64,000 nt of DNA from Lycocorax pyrrhopterus obiensis (GCA_014706295.1 JACSVZ010000007.1:1342543-1406542); one strand, 5' to 3'; positions 1 to 40,813 are shown, counted from the first letter of the stretch. Numbers and translations: made by a program. Notes: a model not told the origin generated them from the sequence alone.

Positions 1-81
1 AGCGTGAGGGGGACACATCCAGCAGCCAGCACTGGGGTGAGGGATGGGAGATCCAGGAGGCACGTGGAGCTAGGCACGCAC

Positions 82-29932
<29,851 letters not shown>

Positions 29933-30839
29933 CTCCGACTCCTCTGAAGAGAGCGAGAAGGACACGCCAGGACTGCTGTCGTCGTCCTCTTCCTCCTTGG
30001 AAGCCAGAGGGAAACAGTGAAGCAGGGCAGGGGGACATGGGACACCCACATCCCTCACTTCCCTTCCCCTTTTGGGGCTGACCCCACCCCGCTCTGGGGG
30101 CTGAGAGAACCCAGTGGATGAACCCACCCCAACTTTTAAGGTTCCTATTCTAATTTAGAATAAATTAGTCAGGGTAAATGACTTCACCAGCTGTTCTGTA
30201 ACACAACAGGAGCTGCAGGGCTCCCACCTGTGCTCCACACCACCACCAGCAGCTCCACTGGCCCACAGTAGGATAAAAACCAGGGAAAGTGCGGTCAAAC
30301 CCTGGCTTCCCCAAAATTAAGCACTGGAGAGCCAACTCCTCCAAACAACACAACCACTTTCCTCGGGATATCCTGTACCGTGGCACCTGGGAGAAACTAC
30401 ACTGGTAAAGGACATTTCCCATGATCAAGGAAGGCTTATGGGATCTCTTCTACACACAGCACCCAAGTAGGGAAGCACTTAGGGATCTAACTCCTGGCTG
30501 GAGGAGACCTAAATGCTGAGATCTCCAAATGTGCCACCTTGTGACACCAACCTGGGAAAACCTCCCAGGGCGTCAGATGGCACCTACACTTTTTTTTTTT
30601 TAAAGGGATAGAAACCAATGAAAGCATGGGTATGGCACGGCTCTTAATCCCCAGGACTATGCCTAAACCAGACCTTCGGGGAGGAGAATCGGGGAATGGG
30701 ATCTGCCACCCCTTGTAGTGTTACAGAATCGCTACGACCACGCAGAAAGAACTCGCTCCATCCTGCTCCTCCCCGACCCCCGGCTTTGACAGCAGAGCAT
30801 TCCCACGCCCGACAGCACCTTCCCCACCCCTGCCTCCCT

Positions 30840-31800
30840 TGGAACCATGGCACCGGGACTCCCGGCGCGGCCGAGCGAGGCAGTTTCCCCACACTTGCTG
30901 AACTCTGTTTATAAACAACCGGACAACCGGAGCGCAGCGCGCCCGCCCCGCCGCGGGGCGCGGGGGCCACCCCCGGCCCGCCGGGCCACCGCAGCCCGCC
31001 CCCGCCGGGCAGGACGGGAGGCGGGAGGGAGGGAGGGTCCCCGGGGAGCTGTCAGCCGGCACCCGCCGCCCCCTCCCCAACTTCCCGACGCGGCCTCCCC
31101 GGGCCCGGCAAGGGGAGACCCGCCCGCGCCCGCTCCCGCCCGGCCGCGCTCCGGGGCCCCGCACAAACTCGGGGGTCGCCGGTGACCCCCGCGGTACTCA
31201 CCAGGTCTCTCCTCCGCCTTTGTCCTCTTCTACCGCCAGCACAGGGGGGGGGAACAGAAGAGAAGAAGGAGAAGGAACCCCCCGGTCAGCAGCAATCGCG
31301 CCCCGGGCCCGCCGCCCCCCCGGCCCCGCCGCTCCCGGCGCAGGCAGCGGGCGCTGACAGCCCCGCCGGCCGCCCCCCGCCGCCGCGGCCCGCGTCCCCC
31401 CGCCACCGCCGCCGCCTCCACCACCACCGCACCCCCCCCGCCGCCGAGCGCCGGGGCCCTGCCGGCGCCGCCCGCCCCGTCCCGCCCGCGCGGTGCCCCC
31501 CCAGCGCCGCCGCCCCCCGGCCGGGACGCGATTCCCCCTCCTCACACAGGAGCCGCCGCCGCCATTTTGAACCCGTCAGAGCCTCACATACACACCGACG
31601 CCGCGCGCACGCGCCGCACGCACGGGGCACCCCCTCCCCTCCACCCGCGCGCCGCGCGTGCGCCGCGCACTCCCCCGCCCCGCCCCGCCCCGCGCGCGCG
31701 CGCGCGCGCGCGGCTGGGGCCGCCCCGCCCACTCGCGTATAGAGCACGCCCCTCATCAGGCCACGCCCCCTACCCGCGTGGCCACGCCCCTGTCGCGGGG
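30840..31800 (-). promoter_or_regulatory. KDM2A: KDM2A promoter CpG island and non-coding exon 1
   Basis: A dense CpG stretch. Exon 1 ends at 31,202 with donor CTG|GTGAGT. A YY1-type motif (AAAATGGCGGC on the minus strand) covers about 31,556-31,566, in the orientation usual just downstream of a start site, so transcription probably begins near 31,570. This motif's ATG opens a seven-residue upstream ORF (31565-31542, MAAAAPV). An 11-fold CG dinucleotide run lies at 31,691-31,712. The start site itself is inferred. Confidence 0.75.
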
Positions 31801-31959
31801 GGACAGAGGGGGGGGAGCCCCGGTGGGATTTGGGTGGGGGTTCGTGGGGTCCCTCGGTGTCCCCGCGGGCTTCCGGGCTGCCCGCACAGCTGTGCACGCC
31901 TGTATGGGGGTCTGAATGCAGAGAGACGGGCACGTACCTACGTACGCCTACATATCTGC

Positions 31960-32175
31960 CTACAGCTCCTTAGTTATACGCTCTAGACAGTAACAGTATA
32001 GCTATAAACGATATATAGTTATATGGATAGTTGTAACCTAACCATACGCAGTGATACATATAATAAACATAGTGATATGGATGGTTATAAATTAACTATA
32101 TAGTTACATGTACGTTATATATGTAATAAATACATTGGAACATATAAAATACATATAACTATGCATATGGTTATA
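31960..32175. repeat. AT-rich island
   Basis: About 200 bases of almost pure A/T with recurring TATAGTTATAT, TATATGTAATAAATA and ATAAAATACATATA motifs. It is abruptly set between the KDM2A CpG island and the RHOD 3' end. Confidence 0.75.
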
Positions 32176-32433
32176 AACGGTGCCCCTACAGACCTGTACG
32201 TGCAGCACACACCTGGACACACCTGGACACACACTCACAGACACGCCAACCCAAAATCAGCAGGTCACCCCATCCCGGTGGCCTCCCATCCACCCCAGGT
32301 CCATTGCGGGACCCCGTGTCCCCGATGCGCACCCCGTGCCCCCGACGCCCACCCGGAGTCCCCGACGCCCCCAGGCCGTGCAGGGGCTGCCCCTGCCCCA
32401 GGGACCGTGCCACGCTGGCCAGTGTTGGGTCAC

Positions 32434-32439
32434 TTTAAT
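32434..32439 (-). terminator. RHOD polyadenylation signal (ATTAAA)
   Basis: A minus-strand ATTAAA about 350 bases past the RHOD stop codon, within the stretch TGCCATTAAAGTG. It is the only good signal before the AT-rich island. Confidence 0.5.
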
Positions 32440-32785
32440 GGCAGAAGATCAGCCCGCGGTCACCCCGTGCCACCCTCGGGCGCTGGCCTGCCAGCGGCAA
32501 GGGGAGCCCCCAGATCAGTTCTCTGCTCCCAGAGCCCGGCTGGCAGAGGCTGCTGGGACCCATGGTGGGAACGGGACAGGACTCTGGGATCCAGGCGCGA
32601 CAGTTTCTTCATGCCAGGGACGCTTTCCTGCTGTCACCTCGCGGTGAGCAGCGGTGCCAGCCCCGGGGCAGGAGGGTGGCAGCGGCGTTCCGGTGGCGGA
32701 GGCGGAGGTGTGGCAGCAGCCGCTGTGCGGTGGGAGCGTGGGGACAGCAGGGGATCCCGAGGGGGGCTGCGCCGAGCCGGGGGGC

Positions 32786-34296
32786 TCAGAGGAGCACACA
32801 GACCCTCCTGGGTCTCGCCTTGCGCTGCCGCCGGCGGGCGGCACTGATGGCGGCATTGCAGGCGGTCACGAAGATGTTCCCGACGTTATCCTGGTACCTG
32901 GCCGAGCATTCCATGTAGGACACGGCGCGGACCTGCCGGGCCATGGCCTCTCCCTGAGGGGACACACGGAGTCAGAGCCCGCTGGGGACTCCGGCTGTCG
33001 CACTGCCCCGTCCCGTCCCGCTGGGAGGTGACACCCACCTGCTGGCGGGACACGAGCTCCCTCCGTCCGTCCTTCAGCTTCCGCAGCAGCTCCTGGTTCT
33101 GCCGCAGGTCCGTCTTGCAGCCCACCAGCAGCACCGGGACCCCCTTGCAGAAGTGGTTCACCTCCGGGTACCACTGTGAGGGGATGTGTCACCCAGGGAT
33201 GGGCATGCGTCACCCAGGGATGGGGACAGGGGACAGGCAGCACCCCCCAGGGTGCGTTACCTTCGTCAGGATGTTGTCAAAGCTGTTGGAGTCGGTGACA
33301 TCAAAGCACATGAGGACAACGTTGGCATCCGAGTAGGACAGAGGGCGCAGCCTGTCATAGTCCTCCTGTCCTGCCGGGCGGAGAAGGAAACCATTACACA
33401 CCTGGGACCATGAGGGTGACATCCGTGAGGATGGCTGTGGGTTAACCCCCCGTCTCCCACGGTCGTGGCATGGGGACACTCCTCCAAGGCATGACCACGG
33501 GTGTGGGACACCTCGAAACCCCCGGGCGGGAGTGTGGGGGGCACAACTGCCCGCCCCGTCCCTTCCCATCCCACCTGCTGTGTCCCACAGGTGGATCTTC
33601 GCAGGCTTGCCGGCAACCTGGAGGGACGCTGTGTACTTCTCAAACACGGTGGGGACATAGACCTGGCAGGGGACAGGGAGGGGGTGACACAGGTCACACA
33701 GGCAGCGGTGGGGGGCAGGGATGGAGGGGACCCCAGTGGGGACAGAACAGGGCACAGGGAGGGAAGCGGGGAGTGGGAAATGGTGGTGCCTCCCTGGGGC
33801 AGTGGGGTGGGAATGATCCTTCTCCCCTATCCCAGGGCACTATGGAGCCTCACGGATGCCCCAGTGGGGATTCAGGACAGGGGTTCCAGGGTCTCTGTGG
33901 CTGGCCCTCTTCCCTGCACTCCCTGAGTCCCCTATGTGCCCTCACTGAGGGACAAACCCTGCTCCCCACCCTGTGACCCGCCCCCCCCAAGAGAGGCAGA
34001 GGTGCCACAGACCCCCACCAGGCCCAGGCTGGGCCACCCCCTGCCCCCTGTCCCCACGTCCTGCTTCAAACGGCCCTGCTGCTGCCACCGTGTCCACCGC
34101 CCTTTGCCCGTCACCCCTCCCGCACGAGGACTGTCACCCACCCAGCAGGGGACAGCGATCCCGGTACCTTGGGGAAGTCCCCTCTGGCGAAGGCCAACAG
34201 CAGCGACGTCTTCCCGCAGCCGCCGTCCCCCACGATGACAGCCTTGACCTCGGTTTCGGGGCCTCCTGGGCTCTGCCCCCCGCGCTCCGGCTGCAT
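32786..34296 (-). CDS. RHOD: RHOD, Rho-family small GTPase
   Basis: Membrane-associated GTPase of the RhoD/RhoF branch, acting on actin and endosome motility. Five coding exons: 34296-34168, 33662-33575, 33370-33261, 33173-33039, 32953-32786, all GT-AG with matching phases; 209 residues, against 210 in the human protein. G-motifs: P-loop GDGGCGKTSLL, switch I VPTVFEKY, switch II WDTAGQEDYDRLRPLSY, GCKTDL for guanine recognition, CSA as G5. The C-terminus is polybasic then CVLL, a CaaX box favouring geranylgeranylation. The start is the first ATG (34296); a GTG 21 bases upstream is in frame but not expected to be used. 'LQVAGKPAKIHLWDTAG' and 'FDVTDSNSFDNI' favour RHOD over RHOF, as does KDM2A next door. 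Confidence 0.88.
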
Positions 34297-34760
34297 GGGG
34301 GTGTCCAGTGGGGCCACGGAGCCTGTGTGGCCTCGGCGGAGACAGGGATGGGGACAGGGAGGAGGGAAGCACCCGCCCGGTCCAGGGTGCGGCTGTCACC
34401 CGCCCGCCGGGCCCGCCCGCGGCGGGGCTGGGGCCGCGGTGGTGACAGCGGCCGGGCACACGTACGGGGTGTCCTGGCACACAGGTGACCTTCTCCCGGC
34501 AGGTCCTGGTGGTGCACAAGCGTCACACTGCCACCTGCATGTCCTGCCTGCCCGTGTGACGCTCCCTCGCACGCCTGCCCGCTGCCTCCGGCACGCTCAT
34601 CCCCATCCCGCTCCCGATGCCACTCCCCGTCCCAATCCCACTCGTGCACTCCCCGTGCGGACCCCCCCGCACAGCTCACCCCCCACCCCTCGGGGTGGGA
34701 CCCCGTGCCCTCCCGGACACCCCATTCCCGTCCCCGAGGCTGGGATTTATTGCCCTGAGC
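34160..34760 (-). promoter_or_regulatory. RHOD: RHOD promoter and first-exon CpG-rich region
   Basis: A CpG-rich stretch over the first coding exon and about 450 bases upstream, densest at 34,375-34,450. No TATA box seen. The transcription start cannot be placed. Confidence 0.55.
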
Positions 34761-36107
34761 ATCCGCGGGAGGCAAAGTCCAGGGGTGGAGGGAGGCACGG
34801 GGGAGGTGACTCACCGCCCTGGCCCCGCTGTCACTGCCACCCCTGCTGGCACACCCGCGCTGTGCCATGCTGAGCCCTGCCTTCACAGGAATCTCTGTCC
34901 CCGGCGCCCAGCTCAGCAGGACGGGGCTGAGGGGGCAGCCACCACCCCCCCTGTCTTTTCCTAGTGATCCCAACACAGGTGGAACAGGCTGTGACACCCC
35001 GCTTTGCTCGGGGACATGCCATCCCAGCACTGATGTCCCCCATCCCCATGTTTGGATGTCCCCAAGGCCCTCTCCCCTCCAGTTGGTGCCCTCTTCTGTC
35101 ACCCCAAAACTTTGGTGGGGGGTGAATGGATGCTTCTGGTGTAGGGGTGCAGGGAGGGATGTGGGGTCGTGCATGCTGTCCCCTGCCATCCCCTCATTTG
35201 CCACCAGCCTTTCCAGGCTCTCTCAGTGGCTACCAGCCCGTCCAGGAGGGCTCTGGAGCCCCCAGACCAGCTGGAGTGAATCCAAAATGATGGCTCATGC
35301 ACCAAATCCCAAATTCTCCCCCAGGCCTGGTGCAGGATGAAGTCGGAGGAGAGGGACTGTCATGCCAGGAGGCTGGGAGGCAAATGCACGCAGTAATGAA
35401 CAATCTCAGAAGGATGCCAGCATCGACGCAGGATGGGGAGAGGAGGCTGGAGCACCATCAAACAATTAGGAAGGTGGTAATTACCAGTCTAATGAGATAT
35501 CAGGTTGAATCCTAAAAGCATCAGGATTCTTTCAGAGCGAGATGCAACTGCTGCAGCGTTCATCCTCTGGGGTATTCGCTCGGACAAAACATTTCCTTTC
35601 CCACAAGGCCAACAGAATTTTGACGGGAGAAGAGGCAGCCTGTGTGCAACTGCCCAGTGCTCTCAGTGCCTGACCTGTGATTGCGCAGAAACGCCCCAAA
35701 AAGCAGCTTTACTTGGGGACATAATAGGCCACTCCGGAGCTTCTGAGGACCCGGAGACCCCAATTTTCCTCATCGGAGGAGATCGTGGCGAAGAGCACCA
35801 GAGGGAAGGAGCGTGCCTTGCTCAGACACACCTACAGGTTGGCCCCAAGGAAAGGTAGGGGGTTGGGACCAGAGCCCAGCCCTGGGCACTGCTCGTGTCT
35901 CCCTGGATGTCCCCAAAGCCCCTCTCACGGCTCCCATGGTTGTCCTCAATCGGGATGACTGGATCGACCCAACCCTCCCTCCGCCCTCACCTCACCCGCA
36001 GCCCTCCCATGGTCCCCCTGTGCCCAGCCCTGCTGTGCCACCTCACCAGGCCCCCTCTCCCTGTCACATCCCCTGGGGTCCCACTAACTCCCCCCTGCTC
36101 CGACCAC
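34761..36107. other. Intergenic region between RHOD and the receptor cluster
   Basis: No gene is recognised. The stretch at about 35,440-35,530 is less GC-rich than its surroundings and has several homeodomain-like ATTA cores (CAATTAGG, GTAATTACC, CTAATGAG). AAAG|GTAGGG near 35,856 could be the donor of a 5' exon for the receptor at 36,136. Confidence 0.5.
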
Positions 36108-36135
36108 AGCTGGGGATCACATCCCACCTCCCACC

Positions 36136-37053
36136 ATGGCGCTGAACCAGACGGCCCCACCTCCCTCATCTCCCGTGATGGACACCGAAGGAGACGATCC
36201 CTGCGGGATCTATGTCACCGATGTGGCCGTAGGAGCTGTCACGCTGCTCATCTGCTTCTGTGGGCTGGCCGGGAACGGGGCTGTGCTCTGGCTCCTCGGA
36301 TTCCACATCCGCAGGAACCCCATCACCGTCTACATCCTCAACCTGGCTGTTGCTGACTTCACCTTCCTCCTCTTCATGGTCCCCTCCTCCCTGCTCTACC
36401 TGCTGGATGACGCGTCCTGCTCCAGTGTCGTGTCCGTGAAGTACCTGAGCTCCCTTCTCCTGCTGTCTCTGTTCTCCTACAACATGGGGCTGTATCTGCT
36501 GACAGCCATCAGCATCGAGAGGTGTGGCTCGATTCTCTTCCCCCTCTGGTACCGCTGCCACCGTCCCGAGCGCCAGTCAGGGGTGGTGTGTGTCCTGCTC
36601 TGGGCACTCTCCATCGTTGTCATGGTCATGGTAACCTCCCTGTGCCTGTCACACGAGCACGAGCACTGCCGGGTGTCCCTCATCTCCATGTACGCCCTCA
36701 GCTTCCTCATCTTTGCTCCACCCATGGTCATCTCCAATGTGATCCTCTTCATCAAGGTCCTGTGTGGCTCCAAGAGACGTCAGCCTAAGAGGCTCTACAT
36801 CGTTATCTTCCTCACTGTGCTCTTCTTCCTCATCTTTGGAGTGCCTCTCAGCCTCTGCAATTTCATGCAGCAGATCGGCTACACCGATGTGTCCTCCGAG
36901 GTTGTTTTCCTGCTCGCCTGCATCAACAGCAGCATCAACCCCTTCATCTACTTCCTGGTGGGGAGCTGCTGGAGGCCCTGCTCCATTGTGTCCCTCCAGG
37001 TCGCCTTCCGGAGGGTCTTTGAGGAGACAGGGATCACCACAATCTCCAGCTGA
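36136..37053 (+). CDS. Mas-related GPCR, MRGPRH-like, canonical copy
   Basis: A 305-residue seven-transmembrane class A receptor on one coding exon, plus strand. An acceptor CCACAG|CTGGGG lies at about 36,108, so a 5' non-coding exon is likely. TM1 GLAGNGAVLWLL (N47 = 1.50), TM2 LNLAVADF (D74 = 2.50), C95 before TM3, ISIERC (128-130, the MRGPR form of DRY), TM4 W156, ECL2 CLSHEHEHC, TM7 NSSINPFIYF (268-272, NPxxY). One N-glycosylation site, N4. Family members couple mainly to Gq or Gi and sense peptides or small amines in sensory neurons and immune cells; the ligand here is unknown. It is the only copy on the plus strand and the only one with every activation motif intact. Confidence 0.92.
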   Translation: MALNQTAPPPSSPVMDTEGDDPCGIYVTDVAVGAVTLLICFCGLAGNGAVLWLLGFHIRRNPITVYILNLAVADFTFLLFMVPSSLLYLLDDASCSSVVSVKYLSSLLLLSLFSYNMGLYLLTAISIERCGSILFPLWYRCHRPERQSGVVCVLLWALSIVVMVMVTSLCLSHEHEHCRVSLISMYALSFLIFAPPMVISNVILFIKVLCGSKRRQPKRLYIVIFLTVLFFLIFGVPLSLCNFMQQIGYTDVSSEVVFLLACINSSINPFIYFLVGSCWRPCSIVSLQVAFRRVFEETGITTISS

Positions 37054-37209
37054 GAGGCCACTGTGGTCCCACTGGCCATGCTTCCCACGCCAGCTTCGTG
37101 CTCAGCTGCCCACCCTTGCTCCCAGCCAGGCCTGCAGGTCACCTTCCTACAGCTGTGTGTCAGGATGCATCCCATAGCTTTTCCCATCCCTTTTCCCATC
37201 CCACTGATC

Positions 37210-37545
37210 CATGTTGTTGTGTCCATCCCCGTCCCCATCCCCATCCCCATCCCCATCCCGCCCTAAACCTACGACATGCCTTTCATGATCCCCATCCTCT
37301 CCTATCTCATCCTGTCTCATCCTATCTCATCCCATCCCCATTCCTATCCCTATCCCTATCCCTATCCCTATCCCTATCCCTATCCCTATCCCTATCCCTA
37401 TCCCTATCCCTAACCTACAGCCCTATCCCTTTCCCTATCCCTATCCCTTTCCCTATTCCTATCCCTATCCCTATCCCTATCCCTATCCCTATCCTTATCC
37501 CTATCCCTATCCCGATCCCGATCCCTATCCCTATTCCATCCGCAT
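37210..37545. repeat. (CCCTAT)n hexamer array with CCCCAT start
   Basis: Begins with CCCCAT units at 37,230-37,260, then long runs of TATCCC hexamers at about 37,345-37,410 and 37,430-37,535, with one perfect telomeric CCCTAA unit at ~37,406. One base differs from the telomere repeat. The minus strand is G-rich and quadruplex-prone. Confidence 0.9.
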
Positions 37546-37659
37546 TCCCACTCCAGTCCTATCCCCAACCCATCCTCATCTCGGCTCCCCTTCCCTGTTG
37601 CCTGCACCTATCCCATCCCCGTGCTGCTCCCCATCCCCATCTCCGCCCCATTCTCCATC

Positions 37660-37808
37660 CCATGCCATGCCATCCCATGCCATGCCATCCCATCCCATTT
37701 TCCATCCCATCCCATCCCATCCCATCCCATCCCATCCCATCCCATCCCATCCCATCCCATCCCATCCCATCCCATCCCATCCCATCCCATCCCATCCCAT
37801 CCCATCCC
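37660..37808. repeat. (CCCAT)n pentamer array
   Basis: Degenerate CCATG/CCCAT units, then roughly twenty perfect CCCAT units up to 37,808. It abuts the first copy of the GC-rich dispersed block. Confidence 0.95.
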
Positions 37809-38060
37809 GCAGATTTCCCGCCTGGCGGCCGCTCCCCGCCTTGAGGCGCGGTCCGTCGGGCTCTGCTGCCCTCCAGTGGGGTTATTTGGGATCGCCGGCA
37901 TCCAGACCACTCCCGACCCGCCCCAGACTCTTCCTGACCCCTCTGACATCCCAGACCCCCTCCGGGGCCGCCTTCCCCCACGACAGCCCCACTCCTACCC
38001 CGCTCCACCTGGGAGCCCCGGCGGTGTCTCCACTCCCGGCCATTCCCGCTCCTCCGCCCC
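37809..38060. repeat. GC-rich dispersed block, copy 1
   Basis: Starts directly after the CCCAT array; shares 'GGGCTCTGCTGCCCTCCAGT' and 'TTTGGGATCG' with blocks at 38.8 and 41.6 kb. It contains a CTCF-like motif on the minus strand at 37,867-37,881. Family unknown. Confidence 0.7.
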
Positions 38061-38066
38061 AATAAA
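38061..38066 (+). terminator. AATAAA signal downstream of the plus-strand receptor
   Basis: A perfect AATAAA about 1 kb after the stop codon at 37,053. If used, the 3' UTR would span both the CCCTAT and CCCAT arrays. Assignment to the receptor is inference. Confidence 0.4.
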
Positions 38067-38407
38067 CGCTGATGGATCCATCCCGCTGTCGCCTCTTGTC
38101 CCTCTCCAAGGGAGGCTGGGGGGGGAACACCGCGGGTGAAGCTCTGGAGCGGGGAATCTCCCAGAGAAACAGTTCCCGAAAACCATATGAGGCAGTATGG
38201 GGGGAGCAGCCCATGGGGAGGGATTGTAGGAACAGGCCTGGGGATGGGAGGGCTGGGAAGGACGGAAGGTGGGTGGGCTGCACGGGGGAGTGGGATGGGA
38301 GGTTATGGGGCAGGGTTGGATGTGGTCTTGTGGGCAGGTGTTGGACATAGTGGGAAAGTGTGGGATGTGGTGGGGCTGGAGGAAAGGTGTGGGATGTGGT
38401 GGGACTG

Positions 38408-38596
38408 GTGACCTCAGCAAAGCCACAGGGAGGTGGGTGATGCCCCATGGAGCCCGTGGTGACAATCCCAGGTGTCACCCTGCTCCTGGAAGGGTGTGGC
38501 TGTGCTGAGGGCCACGGACTCCTCTCCTTGCCACTGCACCATCCGAGCCTGCTGAGAGACAGGCCGAATCCAGGGCAGAGGAGGAATTTCTGAAGG
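38408..38596. repeat. Array-flanking repeat, copy 1
   Basis: About 190 bases, from 'GTGACCTCAGCAAAGCC' to 'TTTCTGAAGG', recur at 61,657-61,866 with few differences, on both sides of the minus-strand receptor array. Confidence 0.8.
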
Positions 38597-38685
38597 GAAG
38601 GAGTCCTTTGCACCTGGCTGACAACATTAAAAATAAAAGATATTCGGGGACGTCTTTGCTGTGACACTCACAGAGCAGAACTCCC

Positions 38686-38778
38686 CATCCCATCCCATCC
38701 CATCCCATCCCATCCCATCCCATCCCATCCCATCATCCCATCCCATCCCATCCCATCCCATCCCATCCCATCCCATCC
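38686..38778. repeat. (CCCAT)n pentamer array, second copy
   Basis: About eighteen CCCAT units with one CATCATCC interruption. It again abuts a copy of the GC-rich block. Confidence 0.95.
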
Positions 38779-38975
38779 CGCAGCTTTCCCGCCCGGCGGC
38801 CGCTCCCCACCTTGAAGCGCTGCCCCTCGGGCTCTGCTGCTCTCCAGTGCGGACATTTGGGATCGGCAGCATCCAGATCCCTCCTGACCCCTCCGGAGCC
38901 CTCGGACACGCCCAGACCCCCCCGGGGCCGCCTTTGCCCCCGACAGCCCCGCTCCTGCCCCGCTCCAGCCGGGAC
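38779..38975. repeat. GC-rich dispersed block, copy 2
   Basis: Matches the block at 37.8 kb through the gene-like GC segment; the CTCF-like core at 38,838-38,850 has decayed (CTGGAGAGCAG). Confidence 0.7.
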
Positions 38976-39527
38976 CAGGCACAGCTTTGCTGGGACTCTC
39001 GCAGAGCAGCCGGGGGATGCTGAGCCCCTGGGCCATCCTGTCCGTGCCGCCTGTGCCCGTGCCAGCCCAGCTCCGGGCACTCGGGATCACGGCTGCTCCA
39101 GGCAGCACAAGCCGTGGCTGTGTCCCCTCCCTCCACCCACATTCCCGGCTGGCAGCAGGAGCCAGAGGAAGCCGGGGAGCGCTGGCAGAGGGGGCCAAGG
39201 CAGCTCAGGCTTCACAAAGCTGTTTATTGATATCAGACTGCAGGGGGATGCAGGAACCATGCCAGGGGCATTTTTGGGATCACAGCAGTATGGAGCACAA
39301 TCCCTTTGGGGGAACAGTGTTCTAGGAACCATGAGGGAGGAGAAAGCCATGCTCCAATGTGCTCCCTGCAGAGCATCCCTCCCACATCATCCTTGGCACT
39401 GCCCCTGCTCCTTTCTCCTGCAGGAATACAGTGTGGGAGGGTGATTCTGTGGGTATTTATTGATCTGGTGGCTCAAGGAAACCCTCAGCCACTGTCCCAG
39501 GGTCCTTCAGCAGCACAGGGGAAGGGA

Positions 39528-40457
39528 TCAACAGGCTGGGATGGCTGTGTCCATGGCAGCATCATTGCTGCAGGCAGTGTTCTCTTCTGTCTCCTCAAAG
39601 ACCCTCCGGAGGGAGAGATGGAGGGACCCCACAGAGCAGGGCCTCCAGCACCTCCCTAACACGAAATAGATGAAGGGGGTGATGCTGCTGTTGATGCAGG
39701 CGAGCAGGAAAACTTGGGAGGACACAACGATGTAACCGAGCTGCTGCAGGAAATTCAAGAGGCTGAGGGGAAGAGCGAAGAGGAGGAAGAAGAGTGTAGT
39801 GAGGAGGATAATGATGTCCAGTCTCTTGGGTTGCTGCTGCTGGGGGCCACACTTGACCCTAATGAAGAGGATTGTGCTGGAAATGGCCACGGCTGGGGCA
39901 AAGAGGAAGAGGTTGAGGGCGTACATGGAGATGAGAGACACCTGGCAGTGCTCGGGCTCGTGTGACAGGCACAGGTAAGACACAGTGACAATGAAAGTGA
40001 CAGAGAGGGCCCAGAGCAGGGCACACATCACCCATGCCAGGCCCCGGGGGCGGCGGCAGCGGTACCAGACCGGGCAGAGGATGGATGTGCACCTCTCGAT
40101 GCTGATGGCCGTCAGCAGGTACAGCCCCAGGTTGTAGGAGAACAGGGACAGCAGGAAAAGTACCCTCTGGAGCATCAGGGGCGCGATAGTGGAGCAGGAC
40201 ACATCCTCCAGGAGGTAGAGCAGGGTGGAGGGGAGTGTGAAGTGGAGGAAGGTGAAGTTGGCAAAGGCCAGGTTGATGATGTAAAAGGTGGTGGTGTTCC
40301 TGTGGAGGAGGCAGAGCACAGCCCCGTTCCCAGCCAGCCCACAGAGGCAGATGAGCAGAGTCACACTGTCTGTGGCCACGTCGGTGACATCTGTCTCACA
40401 CAGATCAGCTCCTTCGGTGGGTGAGGTGGGAGCTGGGGACACGGAGCTCACCTCCAT
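39528..40457 (-). CDS. MRGPRH-like receptor paralogue 2 (sodium-site variant)
   Basis: 309 residues, single coding exon, intact frame. TM1 GLAGNGAVL, ISIERC at 121-123 (G-protein contact motif kept), ECL2 CLSHEPEHC. TM2 reads LAFANF: the universal Asp 2.50 is Asn67. TM7 reads SSITPFIYF: Asn 7.49 is Thr260. Both residues form the class A sodium pocket, so they changed together. Intracellular loop 1 is about four residues shorter than in the 36.1 kb copy. The exon starts at 40,466 after CCCAG; a 347-base intron leads to an upstream exon ending at 40,814. AATAAA signals on the minus strand at 39461-39456 and 39228-39223. It could still be functional. Confidence 0.88.
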   Translation of the reverse strand: MEVSSVSPAPTSPTEGADLCETDVTDVATDSVTLLICLCGLAGNGAVLCLLHRNTTTFYIINLAFANFTFLHFTLPSTLLYLLEDVSCSTIAPLMLQRVLFLLSLFSYNLGLYLLTAISIERCTSILCPVWYRCRRPRGLAWVMCALLWALSVTFIVTVSYLCLSHEPEHCQVSLISMYALNLFLFAPAVAISSTILFIRVKCGPQQQQPKRLDIIILLTTLFFLLFALPLSLLNFLQQLGYIVVSSQVFLLACINSSITPFIYFVLGRCWRPCSVGSLHLSLRRVFEETEENTACSNDAAMDTAIPAC

Positions 40458-40813
40458 GGATGGACGCTGGGCAGGCGGTGGAATGTGGCCCCGGCTGTGG
40501 TCAGAGTGGATGGGCAGTCAGTGCTTGGAGAATCCAGGGATGGAGCAAGCGGCTCCTCAGCAGCTCCCTGCAGCGGGAAGGATTCAGTGGAGAGAAGTGA
40601 GATGTGCAAGGGAGGAGGGCGGTGGGAATGGTGGGGTGGGAGAGGGAGGTGGGAAGGTTGGAATGTTTGGCAGGAGATGTGGAAGAGAAGCACAGGGCTG
40701 AGGAGGGAGGATCTGGGGAGGGCACTGGGGTCACCGGGAGAGGGTGGCAGGAACAGAGCAGCTGCAGGAGGAGAGGAAGGTGGGGCAGGGAGGAAGGAGA
40801 ACATTCCACTGAC

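Noticed and set aside
32786..34296. RHOF as an alternative identity
   Set aside because: CVLL resembles RHOF, but switch and beta-strand sequences and gene order favour RHOD.
37660..37808. Possible CRISPR-like repeat array
   Set aside because: Simple pentamer tandem repeat without spacers, in a vertebrate genome.
37098..38062. Long repetitive open frames on both strands
   Set aside because: They are translations of the CCCTAT and CCCAT microsatellites.
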